Part shown: in pieces, positions 39,091 through 50,000 of the stretch
How positions within the stretch are numbered: the stretch's first letter is position 1
Layout of the letters: every line of letters begins with the position of its first letter
Assembly: GCA_000333855.2 (NCBI GenBank)
Contig: CM007327.1
Span: forward strand, 171,611 to 235,610
Source of the DNA: Endotrypanum monterogeii
Lineage: Eukaryota; Euglenozoa; Kinetoplastea; Trypanosomatida; Trypanosomatidae
Direction of reading: 5' to 3'
Length of the DNA stretch: 64,000 nucleotides
Made by a program: the position numbers and the translations under genes
Notes under the pieces: generated by a model
What the model was told of the DNA's origin: nothing
Databases searched by the model: none
Seen by the model: the letters and a program-made list of their open reading frames with translations, nothing else

Positions 39091-41118
39091 GTAAGGGGGA
39101 AAAGAACGAAAAGGGAAAGAAGGAAGTAGAAATACGCTTGTCAATAACATGGGAGGGATGGATTTTAAAATGCATAAAATGAGCTGAAATAGGCTCAGGT
39201 GGGGTAAAGGAGCTACATTCGGCATCTCCCGATTTTTTTCCAGCCTCTTTTGTTGCTCAGCTGCCCCCTCACATCGTGCATCAAGAAAGCTAAATATGCA
39301 GGATGAGTGCTTGTCAACGGATTATTAAGACCACCAGACGACAAGCAAAAAATAACAAATTCTGGTCAAGAGAGCACAACAAAAGGCGAAATCGGACATT
39401 GGAAAAATTAGTGCCGCTGAATGCTTACCCAATACTTGAGGTAAAAAAACTAGTGAACGAACAGTACTTTAGAGCTGTGCAACAAAGGAAAGTAAGTAGG
39501 CCCACGATTCATACGGAATTTTCCTGATCATCCTTTGCTGGTCCTTTCACCTCGGCGAACATTGAGGCAATATTCTCTGTACCCTCAAACCAGAAGAAGC
39601 CGCTCATGGTATGTGCCACAAAAAAAAAAAACGCAGGAAGTTCAAGTCCTGTACGAGAAACTTAGAGTTTCGAAACACTTTAGCAGCAACAAACGTCCAT
39701 AATTCTTAACCTACCACGCTGATACCTGCATTGCACACTAACAATTTTGTGTCTATCCAGTATCGATAACTGGAGCACCTAGACGTGGTTCTTCACAATA
39801 TCAGAAAAAAAAATGCTGGTGTCATGTGACTGGAAAACACACACGAAGACCACCGTTTCAGCTTGCCGGATATGGAAGTTCCAAAATTCAAAAAAACGAG
39901 AAAGCCTTGGGAAGAACGATAGAATAGAGAGCATCTATTCATTCCACCAACCACCGAAAGGGAAATCAACTGGACTCCTCAAACCATCATTGCCTTCCTC
40001 ATATCTCTTCACAGCTCCGGCATTCGTTCCCCTCGACCGTGATATCAAGTCATCACCGTAGAACAACTCCATGTTGTGGTGTTCGGAGGGTGTCAGAGAC
40101 GATGACTGCCCACAGTGCAAGGTTTTCATCAGAACTCGTAGTCCTGTCAATATTATCATCAGAGTTCATGTATTGCCCCAGAAGATCCAGCCGCAGTAAA
40201 AAGGTAAAGACAAGAACAATCACCCATATTTTGCTGCCACCCAGCTGTTGCTCACCGAAAACTGAATCAACCTCTACCCCCTACTGAGAGGGTTCAACCA
40301 TAGACGGGATGAAAAAAAACTCGATGAAGTGGCTTTCTCAAAACTAAACTAGAGCCAAGAGCAGCTCGAAAAGCAGTATCATTACCAGTTGTATGTCATT
40401 CATTTTCTCAGTAGCTGGCACACCAAAAATCGCCATAAATCCACTGGGTAGTTCAACTTTTCAGTAAAGCAATGCCTGTTCAACGATGACCTCTTCACAG
40501 CCTTAGAACAAAGTAACCAAGAACACCTCTGGAAAACTCCAAAAACCTAGAACGAAAAACAGTATGAGAAAACCCCGACGAAACACAAACTGCCACAATC
40601 ACCAGCTCGGCTCTGAAGCTGAGGAAGGGTGCAGCATTATACACAAACCACATTTCTTGAGCACGGAAACTTACACGGCTAACACTGTCCGAAGCCTGTA
40701 GTCTTGGAATTTTACTCGCACCACGCTGCAGTATATTTCTGGAGTATTTTTTTTTTCCTGGAAAATAAATTTTCCCCTCCATTTTCTATCACGCGGTTTG
40801 TGCTTCCAAGCGAACCCTAAAGGGCAATTTGCCCGACCCCTCGGCAGCTGCCGCAAAAAAAACTTCTCCCTTCTCGTGCGTCACCTGGGCGACGCGAGGG
40901 CCCAGAACCACACACTGAGAGCAACCAGCACCACAACACCACACCTCAACCCATGTGGGTTTTACGACGCAATGCATTTCAGTGTCATGGTGCAAGACTT
41001 CAGCAAAATAAAAATAAGACTTTGTCACGTCAAAACTGATGCACACGTACCCCCGAACAGGAGCAAAAAAAAAACAGACCTTCCAGGGAAACAAAAGCGA
41101 TACCAATTCATCCGTGTC

Positions 41119-41330
41119 GCCACATTATCCCCTGCCGCCCCCAACTCCCGGTCACTCAAACCCCCCCCCATCGGCCACCCCCGAACAGCATTACCAGCAC
41201 CCTAAAACACCACCGCACACGGCCCTTCCGACACCAGCCACCACCCCCAAGCAGCGAAACCGCCATCCCCCGAAGAGAAACGCACACGCCAAACAACAAG
41301 CGCGCCGACCCCCCGAAAACCCAGAAAACG
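41119..41330. other. C-rich block in strand-switch region
   Basis: The plus strand is very rich in C and A with repeated CCCC/CACC runs and few G or T. The minus strand therefore has many G-runs and quadruplex potential. Confidence 0.7.
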
Positions 41331-42581
41331 AATGACGACACCAATACCCCACCAACGTTCTGGCTGATGTGGGCCGTCTGATCTGCCAACACCGTAGCCA
41401 GCGGAACCGCGACCCCGCTGAACTGAAACAAGCGATTTCCCGTAGCACAATCAGATAAATGCTAGCATCCGCCACAAATATCCGAACAGAAGTAGACACA
41501 ACAAAAACAGCACACGGATACACGCGGCCCGGGGGGGCGATAGATAACCAAGACACCACCAGCCCAAGATAGCCATTCCCAGGAAGACAAATATAATGCT
41601 TTATAGGTCCACCAGTCCACACGACGAGCCCAGACCACATTCCAGCTGCACTGTCCATGGGTTCGAAAATTATACCCAGATTCTACATTAACATACACAT
41701 AACCCAACGCTGTCGTCAAAAAAGTGGGGAAATATGCATTCCACTTCGCACCCACCAAACACCCATGCCTCGCAAAAAGCCAAGAAACAGATCCAGCAAA
41801 AACTTACAAAAACATCTACACAGTGAATTTTTACGAGAATCCTTCCTTCAAAACAGACACATATCCTCTATGAATATCACCCACACCATACCGAAGCTCT
41901 TCGAAAACGCTACTGGTTTGGGCCATTTTGCTGCAACCGCTTTCCCCTACCTGCACCACACTGGCAGCCAGAGAGGTTCCAGAAACTTTGCCGCACCGCC
42001 AAACCCTTTCACGACCAACCGTCTCAGAACTTTTTCACACCCATGATCTTCTGTACAAGAGAGCAAAGGCCACACCACCTCCGCACTGATCATCCTACCC
42101 TGTTAGTTGAAGCTGCAGTCTCAAGATCCGAGCGTGCGTCGTTTCAAAACACGGAAATGGTGTTTTCTTGCCTTACCCTCCCCCCCGGAGAGAAATCATT
42201 GAACCTTTTGTCATTGCGGGCGGTGCGTGTGCTTGTGGCGAGGGGAGGGAAGGGCTTCGCATCCTGTTTTCGTGTGGCGCGTAACTCGGCAAGGCGGCAA
42301 AATACGCCAAATCTTTCGACAGCGGACGGATTTTCCACGGGATACTGCAGATGGGGGGGGGGCCGCCCCCACTTTTGTGCAGGCAGAGTGCGCCGAGCAA
42401 GGATCATCGCCTTTTCCGTGCGGCGCCACTACGCGGGGTCACCAGTACAGCAAGAAAAAAGAATGCGTGGGAGAGGGGGAGGGGAGGTGCGCCTACGCCC
42501 TTCTAGACCCGCTGTGGATATTGTCCTTTTTTTGTGGTCACTCTTCTCGCCGGCGAACTATCTCTACAGACGAAAAAAACA

Positions 42582-42609
42582 GTATATATATGTATATATA
42601 TATATATAC
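42582..42609. repeat. AT microsatellite in strand-switch region
   Basis: Alternating TA tract with one TG interruption, starting AGTATATATATG and ending TATATACT; the outer parts are self-complementary (AGTATATAT with ATATATACT). Confidence 0.8.
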
Positions 42610-43559
42610 TGATCCACATTTTTGGGTGCGGTCAACGACCTCTTCAGTCTGAGATGCTCGCGCGACTGCTTTCTGCTTCGCCTGACTTGTGAAGTGGACG
42701 TGTGACGAGCGTTATGCTAGGAGCGGTGAAAATATTCCGTTCAAACAGTAGCGCAAACAAACACACACCCACACATTGGCGCAACTGTCCGCGCCTGCGA
42801 CGAGGGAAGGGCTATGGTGCCCTTCTCCTGTCGGCGGCTCTACTTGCGTGGCGCTAGAGTGGGTGGAATCTTGTGAGCAGAAGAAGCAGCGCCGACAGCA
42901 AATGACAGGTGTGGTTAACTTCTCGTACCGCTTCCCGGTGCGAAGCCCGGCGGCAGCGGCCGCAAATTCAATCAGCGCAAAGAACCGTTGTGAGCTCGAC
43001 GAGTCTACAACTTTTTGGATTTTTGTAGATTACCCATATCATTCCAGCGCGTAATGTCCTTTATGATGATTCCTTTTTGAGCCAGTTATAGGCAGGACAC
43101 CCTTCCCCCCCCCCGCATGCAGCCCTCGGGAACATAACCCCACAAAGATACCCACCTATACGCAATGAGCGCGAAGGCAGCCACCCGAAGAAATTAAATT
43201 GCGTGCTCATTTTTGGCTGAGGTGTTTTCCGTTGGTACCTTGGTGAATGTACCTATACCGCATTGCGCCCACCGATTTGACCGACTCGTGGCACTCCTGG
43301 GTCCTTTTATGGGTATTTCATTTGAGGGAAATGGAGAACCCCCTACAAAAATCTCCCACAACATCTGGCCAAAGTTGTTGCTTTCGTAGGGAAGAAAACG
43401 GTGTCTTTCCCCACAAGTGGAAGTAACTATTACTTTTAGATATATCTCGAAAAAAAAACGCTGAAACATAATGCATGGCGATTCCTTTGCCATAGGTGCG
43501 GAATTTTACGCATCGAAGTCAGGGTGCGGTTGGCAGGTTGCTTCCCAAGCGGGGTCGCA

Positions 43560-43984
43560 AGGGCACACCGCCATGCCTCTTCAGCCGCAACCCTATCGCG
43601 ATATCCAGCCTGCTGTGGCACACGGGGCCCACGTGGTGAGGTACCTGCTCCCCTTCCTTTTTTCTTTCCCTCAGGCGGTGTCGTCCTGTAAATGTTCCCA
43701 TCGTCTAAAAAAAAAAAGAAATAATAAAACAGTTGCGTGCCAGCAAGCAATCAGAGACAGCTGGTGTGATGCGCGGCGTCGGTGCAGAGCAGGCAGGGGT
43801 GATAGTAGGAGAGAGAGGGGCGAGATAGGCAGAGTGAGGGAGGGAGTCAAAGCACCCAGCCCTTTTGTCTTGCGTTCTGTGTGTGTGCGTGTTTGTGCTC
43901 TGCGCGTGCGGTTGCTTCGGTGGTTGGGTGGGTGGGCCGGTGGTGGTGGTGGGGTGCGGGGTGCTTTGGATGAGGGCGGCGATG
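43560..43984 (-). repeat. Dispersed element, copy 2 (inverted relative to copy 1)
   Basis: 425 bp, nearly identical to the reverse complement of 30191-30619: about five substitutions and one missing 4-bp CCCA-type unit. Both ends are sharp. It sits inside the strand-switch region, 13 kb from copy 1. A frame is open through much of it, but the same frame is not flanked by coding sequence in either copy, so it is not treated as a gene. Confidence 0.85.
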
Positions 43985-44520
43985 AAAGGATTTGTTTCGA
44001 GGGAGGTAGGGTTTGGGTCCTGGAAGGGTCTACTGGTTAATGATCCGCGTGACCTTGGTGTGGTTTGGGTGTGCTTTGGTGCGTGGGTCGGCCTCGGTTT
44101 CGTGTTTTGCGTGTCGTCGTTCGGGCCCTTCTGCGGGACCCCTCTGTGGGGCGGGGTGGCCTGGGGGGCTGTCGGTGCGGTCGTGCGGGCGGTGCTCCGT
44201 TCCAGTGGGTTGGTGTGGTTTCGTGTGCGGTTGGGGTTTTGGTCGAGTTTTGGGGCGTGTCGTTTTCGGTCGCGCGCGGGTGTGTGGTGGTTGGGTTGGT
44301 GGGACTAATGCTTTCCGGTCGGTTCGTGATAATTGGCTGAGCGTCGCCGGGGTGGGTTCGGGTGTGGTGGGGAAGGGGGGGGCTGTGGGATAGGTGCGTG
44401 AGGGTGGGTGGGTTCAGTGCGTCTTCTTTGTTTAATTTATACTTCCCCCCCACTGTCCGGATGTAGTGGCGTGTGGGGGGGGGGGGCTGTGGCTTGGACC
44501 CGGGGAAGCTTCCGAGGTTT
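43985..44520. other. G/T-rich tract in strand-switch region
   Basis: The plus strand is overwhelmingly G and T, with very many GGG, GGGG and GGTGGG groups and scarcely any A between 44040 and 44300. It starts at the edge of repeat copy 2 and ends near a G12-type run at about 44478. Confidence 0.75.
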
Positions 44521-46188
44521 TTACTTTACGGATGCGGTTCAACAACTGTTCGATTTTGAAAGGTGCTACACCTAATGTACTCCGATACCGGGTTAGTGTT
44601 TATTTGGGTCACAATTATAAGCAACCAGCTTCTTCTATTTTGAACTCACCGATGAAGGAAGGGGGGAAACAGATGAGATGGTCGCCCGTATGGAGTGGAA
44701 GTGTGCGAGCCGGAAAGCTGAGAGAGAAAAGTTTCGATTATGTCTTGTGCGCAAAACCGCATCGTTTTGCAGGAGGCGAGGACACTATCACTTCCTGAGC
44801 TGGAGAAAAAGCGACATGATCCCATAAAAGGCTTTGCTTGAGGCGGCGTGGAAGAAATCTCCAAGAAGCTGGCAGGACAGTTTACTAAAATGGATCGAGG
44901 GGCAATGTTCTTTCAGGATCACGGTGTTTTATTGTTGATATTGTGTTCTCTCAGTTACTCGAGCAAAATTTTAGTTGAGGTAGTGATCTACCGGGCGGGG
45001 AAAGGGTTGCATTGTTGGTTGTCATATTGGTGGTGGCAAAGAGGCTCCATTTTATTTTGTTTTATGGGTAGTCGAAATGAAAACATATATTTTCAGAGGT
45101 TAGCTTTTTGATGGCTGCACCGATTGCAGTGCTCTCCTGTTTGGGGGAAGTTTTTTTTTTGGTAGCGTGGTAACATGCCAACGTAGTGCATAATAGTTCG
45201 CCAGGCGGGTGGAGGTCCATTCAGGTTTGTCAGTGGCAGCAGAGAAAGCGCTGACGCGGGCTTACGTCGATATACTCCGCGCCTGTTAAAGTTTGGTACT
45301 GAGTTGAGGTCTCACGGCTCTGCACGACTCACAAGTCAAAAGGTCAGTGTTTTCTTACCTTTCTGTTCTGAAAAAAATCAGGCAGCAGTTGGGTGTGGGT
45401 TTTAGGCGACTGAGGGCTCTGCATTGTATTTATAAAACAATCAACTTTCAAATGAAAGAGCGGATGGCAATGCACATCAAACCGCTGCACTTGCTGTTTG
45501 AGCGATGGGGTGCCCATCCAGTTATCAGTGACGCTCTACACTTGCTCCCACCTCTTCGATGGTGTACGGATTGACAATACCTTCTGGATTTCCATACTCA
45601 ACGCAGGGACTAGCCGGCATAGCTAGTATTTTTTTTTTCGAGTTAGAACGTTCTATATCTTGCCTCTCTAATTGTGTCGCTGATTCTTCTCTCAACTTGT
45701 GAATACCCTTTTTTAGACCAGTGGTTTCGTCAGAGCTCGTCAAAAAAAAAAAATGTTCACTGGGAGCTGATTAACTTATCACTTTTAATGGTTTTGGCAA
45801 TGAGGTATTTTTTCAAAGTGAGCTTCATGATCGCGTAGCTTTGTCCGAGCATCGTCCACGGCACTGGCCTGGTCGAGCTGAATAACAAAGTTTTGACTTA
45901 TGTGAAGGCGATTGTGCAGCGACTCAGGCGTCAATACAACGCTGCAACATAGTGGATCAATGAAAATTAGATGCGGTGGGAAAAAAAGAAAATGATTTCG
46001 CTATTTTGTGCGATTTGAATCAGGATTCTTTGAAGTCCGAAAGAGGCCCCAAAATGCGCCTTGCATTGATGGTAGTCTTGGCTTTGCATCTCCATTGTTG
46101 ATTACACAGTAGAAAGGTCATGTTTGATAAAGCGCCAAGTGTGAAGGTGAACTTGAGGGATGCCAAACGGTTCACATCAGTGCACTCT

Positions 46189-46212
46189 TAACTCTTTTTT
46201 TTTCCTTCTCAG
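46189..46212 (+). promoter_or_regulatory. Predicted trans-splice acceptor, first gene of rightward unit
   Basis: An uninterrupted pyrimidine stretch of about 20 bases ends in TTCTCAG, with AG at 46211-46212. It lies about 100 bases before the ATG at 46314. Confidence 0.55.
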
Positions 46213-46313
46213 AGAACTCTGAGAAAATCCATTTCTCACGGCTTGCGGAGGCGTTGGTCTACTACCACTAATATCGAACATCGTTACTATAGTGCTCTTA
46301 TCGAAGTGTAAGA

Positions 46314-46793
46314 ATGACTTCGGAAAGTGATAGAAAGCAGTTTGCGAGGTACGTTCTAGATATATCGCAGATGCAGCGGAATCATGTTGCCGATAGGGTA
46401 GAGCAGCTAGCCAAGCATGAGGGCCTTGCGTGGCAGTACTTTGTAGGTTGCGTAGCTTTTTCTACCGGAAGTGTGCTGGCGGCATTCAAAGCGTGGGGTC
46501 CACGTCACATTTTTAAAAATAGCATGTACTACGCGCGACCCCTACCTCCTGCCATCAGCATGGGTGTGGTCTTATACGGAATAATGTATACGTGTCGAGG
46601 AATGTTGATGAGAAATCGTATTTGCATCATGATAGAGGACTACGAATACGAGTTGAAGAAAGTCAAAGCCCATCACTGTGAAGAGGGAGTGACACAGTTG
46701 GCATGGCTTGAATTTGTTTTGGATCAGCTGAAACAGGGGTCAGAGCGACGCTTCGATTTTCAAAAGCTCCGAGAGACACCTACAATTCGGTAA
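46314..46793 (+). CDS. Small membrane protein of unknown function, 159 aa, two predicted TM segments
   Basis: Starts at the ATG 46314, downstream of a good splice acceptor, and is the first gene of the rightward unit. The N-terminal 40 residues are charged (SDRKQFARYVLDISQMQRNH). A first hydrophobic segment follows (WQYFVGCVAFSTGSVLAAF, about 41-59), then a short loop and a second (PAISMGVVLYGIMYTCRGML, about 79-98). The C-terminal 60 residues are charged and helical. Two TM segments with both tails probably on the same side suggest an organelle or ER membrane protein. I recognise no family. It ends about 300 bp before the dynein gene. Its composition is gene-like, in contrast to the strand-switch sequence on its left. 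Confidence 0.7.
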   Translation: MTSESDRKQFARYVLDISQMQRNHVADRVEQLAKHEGLAWQYFVGCVAFSTGSVLAAFKAWGPRHIFKNSMYYARPLPPAISMGVVLYGIMYTCRGMLMRNRICIMIEDYEYELKKVKAHHCEEGVTQLAWLEFVLDQLKQGSERRFDFQKLRETPTIR

Positions 46794-47065
46794 AACCGAC
46801 ACCCACTCGAAGACCAGCATCACATTTTTTGGTCATAACGCCCATCTGAAATGTCCGCGGTATTGCAAGTTATTGAGTCGTTTTTTTTTTTTTTCGACGG
46901 GAGGTACACCTTCTTTATGAGGGACTTGTGGAGAATTCTACCTACTGATGTTTCAAAAATTTTCAAGTGTGCGCCGCGCAAATACGTGATAAAAATCACG
47001 CGCTCTGTCCGCCTTGAGCCATATGCTGAATCCACTCGCGCATCTTCTTTCCATGATTCTTTTGA

Positions 47066-47094
47066 TTTCCTCGCTTTCTTCTCCATTTGTACAG
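47066..47094 (+). promoter_or_regulatory. Predicted trans-splice acceptor of dynein heavy chain mRNA
   Basis: A pyrimidine-rich tract ending CTCCATTTGTACAG has its AG at 47093-47094, three bases before the ATG at 47098. If used, it excludes the upstream in-frame ATGs at 47023 and 47053 from the mRNA. Another candidate is the T14 run at 46881-46894. Confidence 0.5.
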
Positions 47095-47097
47095 ACC

Positions 47098-50000
47098 ATG
47101 GAACCCACAAAAATTCAAGAAAAAGTTGGTGGTCGGCTAGAGAAAGTGCTGCGGTACTACTGGGACGGTGTACCCGTTCCGCTTCTCTGCAACGAGGGAA
47201 AGCTGAGAAGTCAAACTTTCCTTTTTAGAAAGCTTGCCTTCACACCCGATTACTATGGCGAAACCGTGGAGTTGCCCCTCGTAAGGACACAGGAAAACCA
47301 ACTGTTTAGCTCATTGTGTGATTTCGTTGATTCTCCGCAGTCGGCGACTTGCCGCATAGGCTCTCATTATTCCCCACATGTCGGTCTATTTCGCTTCGAC
47401 GAGGGAAAGAGATCTCTTGATGCTTCTCCAGAAGAGGAGGTGACAGCTGTGCGCGTGCCAACAGAGTACTGCGAAAAATGTGAAGAAGGCGCCAGTTCTG
47501 TTTCTATGGGGCATTCTCGTATCCGAACAGCGAAGATGGTGTCACTGTACAAACCTCTGATAAAAGAAAACTTTTCCATCAGTCGACAGAGCTTGCGAAA
47601 CATTTTACTTTTTTCTAGCAAAGGATGTGCTTCGATCTCAAGGGAGTTTGTCGCGCGGGAGATTTGCGATGTAAAGGAAGAGTACGCAGAAGCCGAGACA
47701 GAGGCTATCTTTTACTACATGTGCCTTAGTCCGTTGTTTCGAAAGATACTTACGCCACTTCAACTGGCAACGGAACCGCTGCCCATCGTACGTAGCTTCC
47801 ACCTGGTGGAGTTTAACAAAGCGCAGATTCCCAGGGAGTCCTTTGGCGCAGTCAAGGAGCGACTTGAAGCTCAATTGTGTTGGAATCCTCTCACGCACGA
47901 CTATTTTGTCGCACTTGGATCAATGTGGAAGGAAAAGTTTGCGCAACTTCGTGTTTTGAGCACAAATTTTTATTCAGCCTGCATTGATGTCGTTGATTTT
48001 CTCAATCAGATGTCGAAATCGATGAGTGCCGCTGTTTCACGAATTCGTATCGAGCTTTACGCATGTGTTGAAGATTTGTTTTTTGCACACTTTAAAACAG
48101 CACGTGAGGTGGTACTTCTGAGCGATGAGGAGTATGAGGTCAGTGTATTCAGAAAGGTTTTGCTCGCTACGGAGGTATTTTTAGTCAACCAGCTTCGAGG
48201 CCTTTTTCTCGATGCGCTGGATCGTCTCGTACACTTTTTTGATTGCGACGGTTTAGGAAACCGAGTGAGGATCTCACAGCGTGCTCGTCAAACGCCATCC
48301 CTTCGTGTGGAGCTAGTTGTCGGAGAAACGTTTCAGCCGCGAGCCCCAGCCTTTTCTCTCCTATTGCTTGGAATAACGGACTTCCTTGGGGAGGTCGAGA
48401 AGAACGTCAATAGCTTCCCAAGGATGTTTGGCACATTTTTTCGAACAATGGGTTTACGAGACGAAAAACTCAACGTTTTATCGCACGTGGAGTTGGCCTC
48501 GTACCGGGCCTTGATTTTGGAGATACTGGACGTTTCATCCTTGCTAATCGATCGCACTCTGTATTCCTATAGCATCTTCTGCAAGATACCGGTGAATTGC
48601 CTTCGCATTGTGAAAACGGGAACACCGGCGGAGTTCACTGAATTTGTGCTCACAGCTCGGCAAAATCTTGCAGGTATCCGTCAAGCTTCTCGCGATGTTC
48701 TTTTTCACAAACGTCTCGAAATTAATTGTTGCCCGTTGCGGGTGGAGCTGGTGGGGCACTGGGAATCTTATTTGTCCGCTTTGGTTATGGGGTTTCAAAG
48801 CACCATCGTAAGTATAATCGATAGGGCAAAGGAAAAAAGCCGGACGATTCTCGGGATGCTTCAAGGCACTCCCACTACAGCGCAAGAGTTGGAGCGTTAC
48901 CTGCGCAATACGGAAGCGGCGAGGGTTCTAGCCGACGATTTGAGCGAATCAAGCCAGAAGCAGATTCTTGACAGGGTTAGCTGCATCGAAAACCTGTATA
49001 TTCCAGTGGAGGCGCATGTTTGCCAAGCTGTTTTTGAGTTCAAAGAACTTCCCGGGGAGCTTCGTAAGCAGGTGGAAAAAAGTGAGAAGATTCGAGCTCA
49101 ATGCGCACCGCTACTGAAGAGCAAGAGGGAGGATCTACGCTGTACCATCTGTGACTACTTTCAAACTCTTTCGACAGGCGTCAGTGAGTTGTACGAAATG
49201 TTCGATTCGGACACCTCTGATATTGCAGCACAGACTTGTACGGAGCTACGCAAGCTAGTTTCCCGCATCACAGATGCCCGGCAGCGTTTTGATTACGAGA
49301 CAAGGGTGCTTGGCCTACCGCCCGACGATTCGTTCGATGAACACATGCCTCTCGTGAATCATTTCGAGATTATTGAGCAGTTTTGGATCACCTTGTTTGA
49401 ATCGACAAAACTGCGTGAGCTGTACAGGACACCTGTGTCTTCCGTCGATGCAAATGGCTTCGTGGAGCGGGTCCGCGAGTGGCGCCGGCTGATTCACAGT
49501 TCCATCCGTAACTTACGTGCATACCCTGCCTTGGTTCGTCTTGGCCACGAGCATGAATCAGCGCTCGCGAAGTTTGAGGAGCTGGAGCTTTTTCTTGAAC
49601 TCATCACAACCCCTGGACTGCGCAAGAGCCATTGGCGTGACATCGCTAAGCTGATCTCGCTGCAGTCCCCGGACGACATCCTGCTGGTAACAAATATGTC
49701 AGTTACAGTGCGGCGCTTGCTGGACGCCGGTCTGCTTAACCACATTGCACCTTTGGCGCAAATTGTTCTTCAGGCTCGCTGCGACTACTCAGTGGAGAAT
49801 GAACTTGAGGAGATGCGAAGCTCTGCCAAGCGCACACGTTTCGTTCTTGAAAGCTCATCCGGCCCAAATGACTGGAATCCACGACTTGCACACGAGTGTC
49901 GCTGCTCCATCCTGCGCCAACTCGAGGGGTACGTCGTCAAGTGTTGCGAGATGCGACGTAGACCCAGCTTGGGGCAGTCTGTCCAGAAGTCTGTGGACGA

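Larger units (their letters stand above)
39071..46313. promoter_or_regulatory. Divergent strand-switch region (about 7.2 kb), probable bidirectional transcription start region
   Basis: Genes to the left are all on the minus strand and genes to the right are on the plus strand, so this interval lies between two divergent arrays. In trypanosomatids RNA polymerase II initiation maps to such regions. No frame in it has gene-like composition. The plus strand is A/C-rich from about 39.3 to 42.0 kb and G/T-rich from about 43.9 to 46.2 kb. Sub-elements: C-rich block at 41.1-41.3 kb, GC-rich block with a G9CCGCCCCC stretch near 42.36 kb, AT microsatellite at 42.58 kb, dispersed repeat copy 2 at 43.56 kb, G/T-rich tract at 44.0-44.5 kb. 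The role is inferred from gene orientation. Confidence 0.75.

Noticed and set aside
41191..41658. 155-codon minus-strand frame in the strand-switch region
   Set aside because: The frame lies in the C-rich block, product composition is biased (Gly/Val/Trp/Arg), and there is no domain or gene-like start context.
42043..42612. 189-codon plus-strand frame in the strand-switch region
   Set aside because: It ends in an AT microsatellite, contains poly-G-coded stretches, and overlaps several equally long frames on both strands; no family resemblance.
43471..44040. 189-codon plus-strand frame and 104-codon minus-strand frame over repeat copy 2
   Set aside because: They follow the dispersed element; the matching frames in copy 1 end differently at the element edge, as expected for non-coding repeat sequence.
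46851..47228. 125-codon plus-strand frame overlapping the dynein start
   Set aside because: It is out of frame with the dynein gene, begins over a poly-T tract and shows no recognisable composition or motif.
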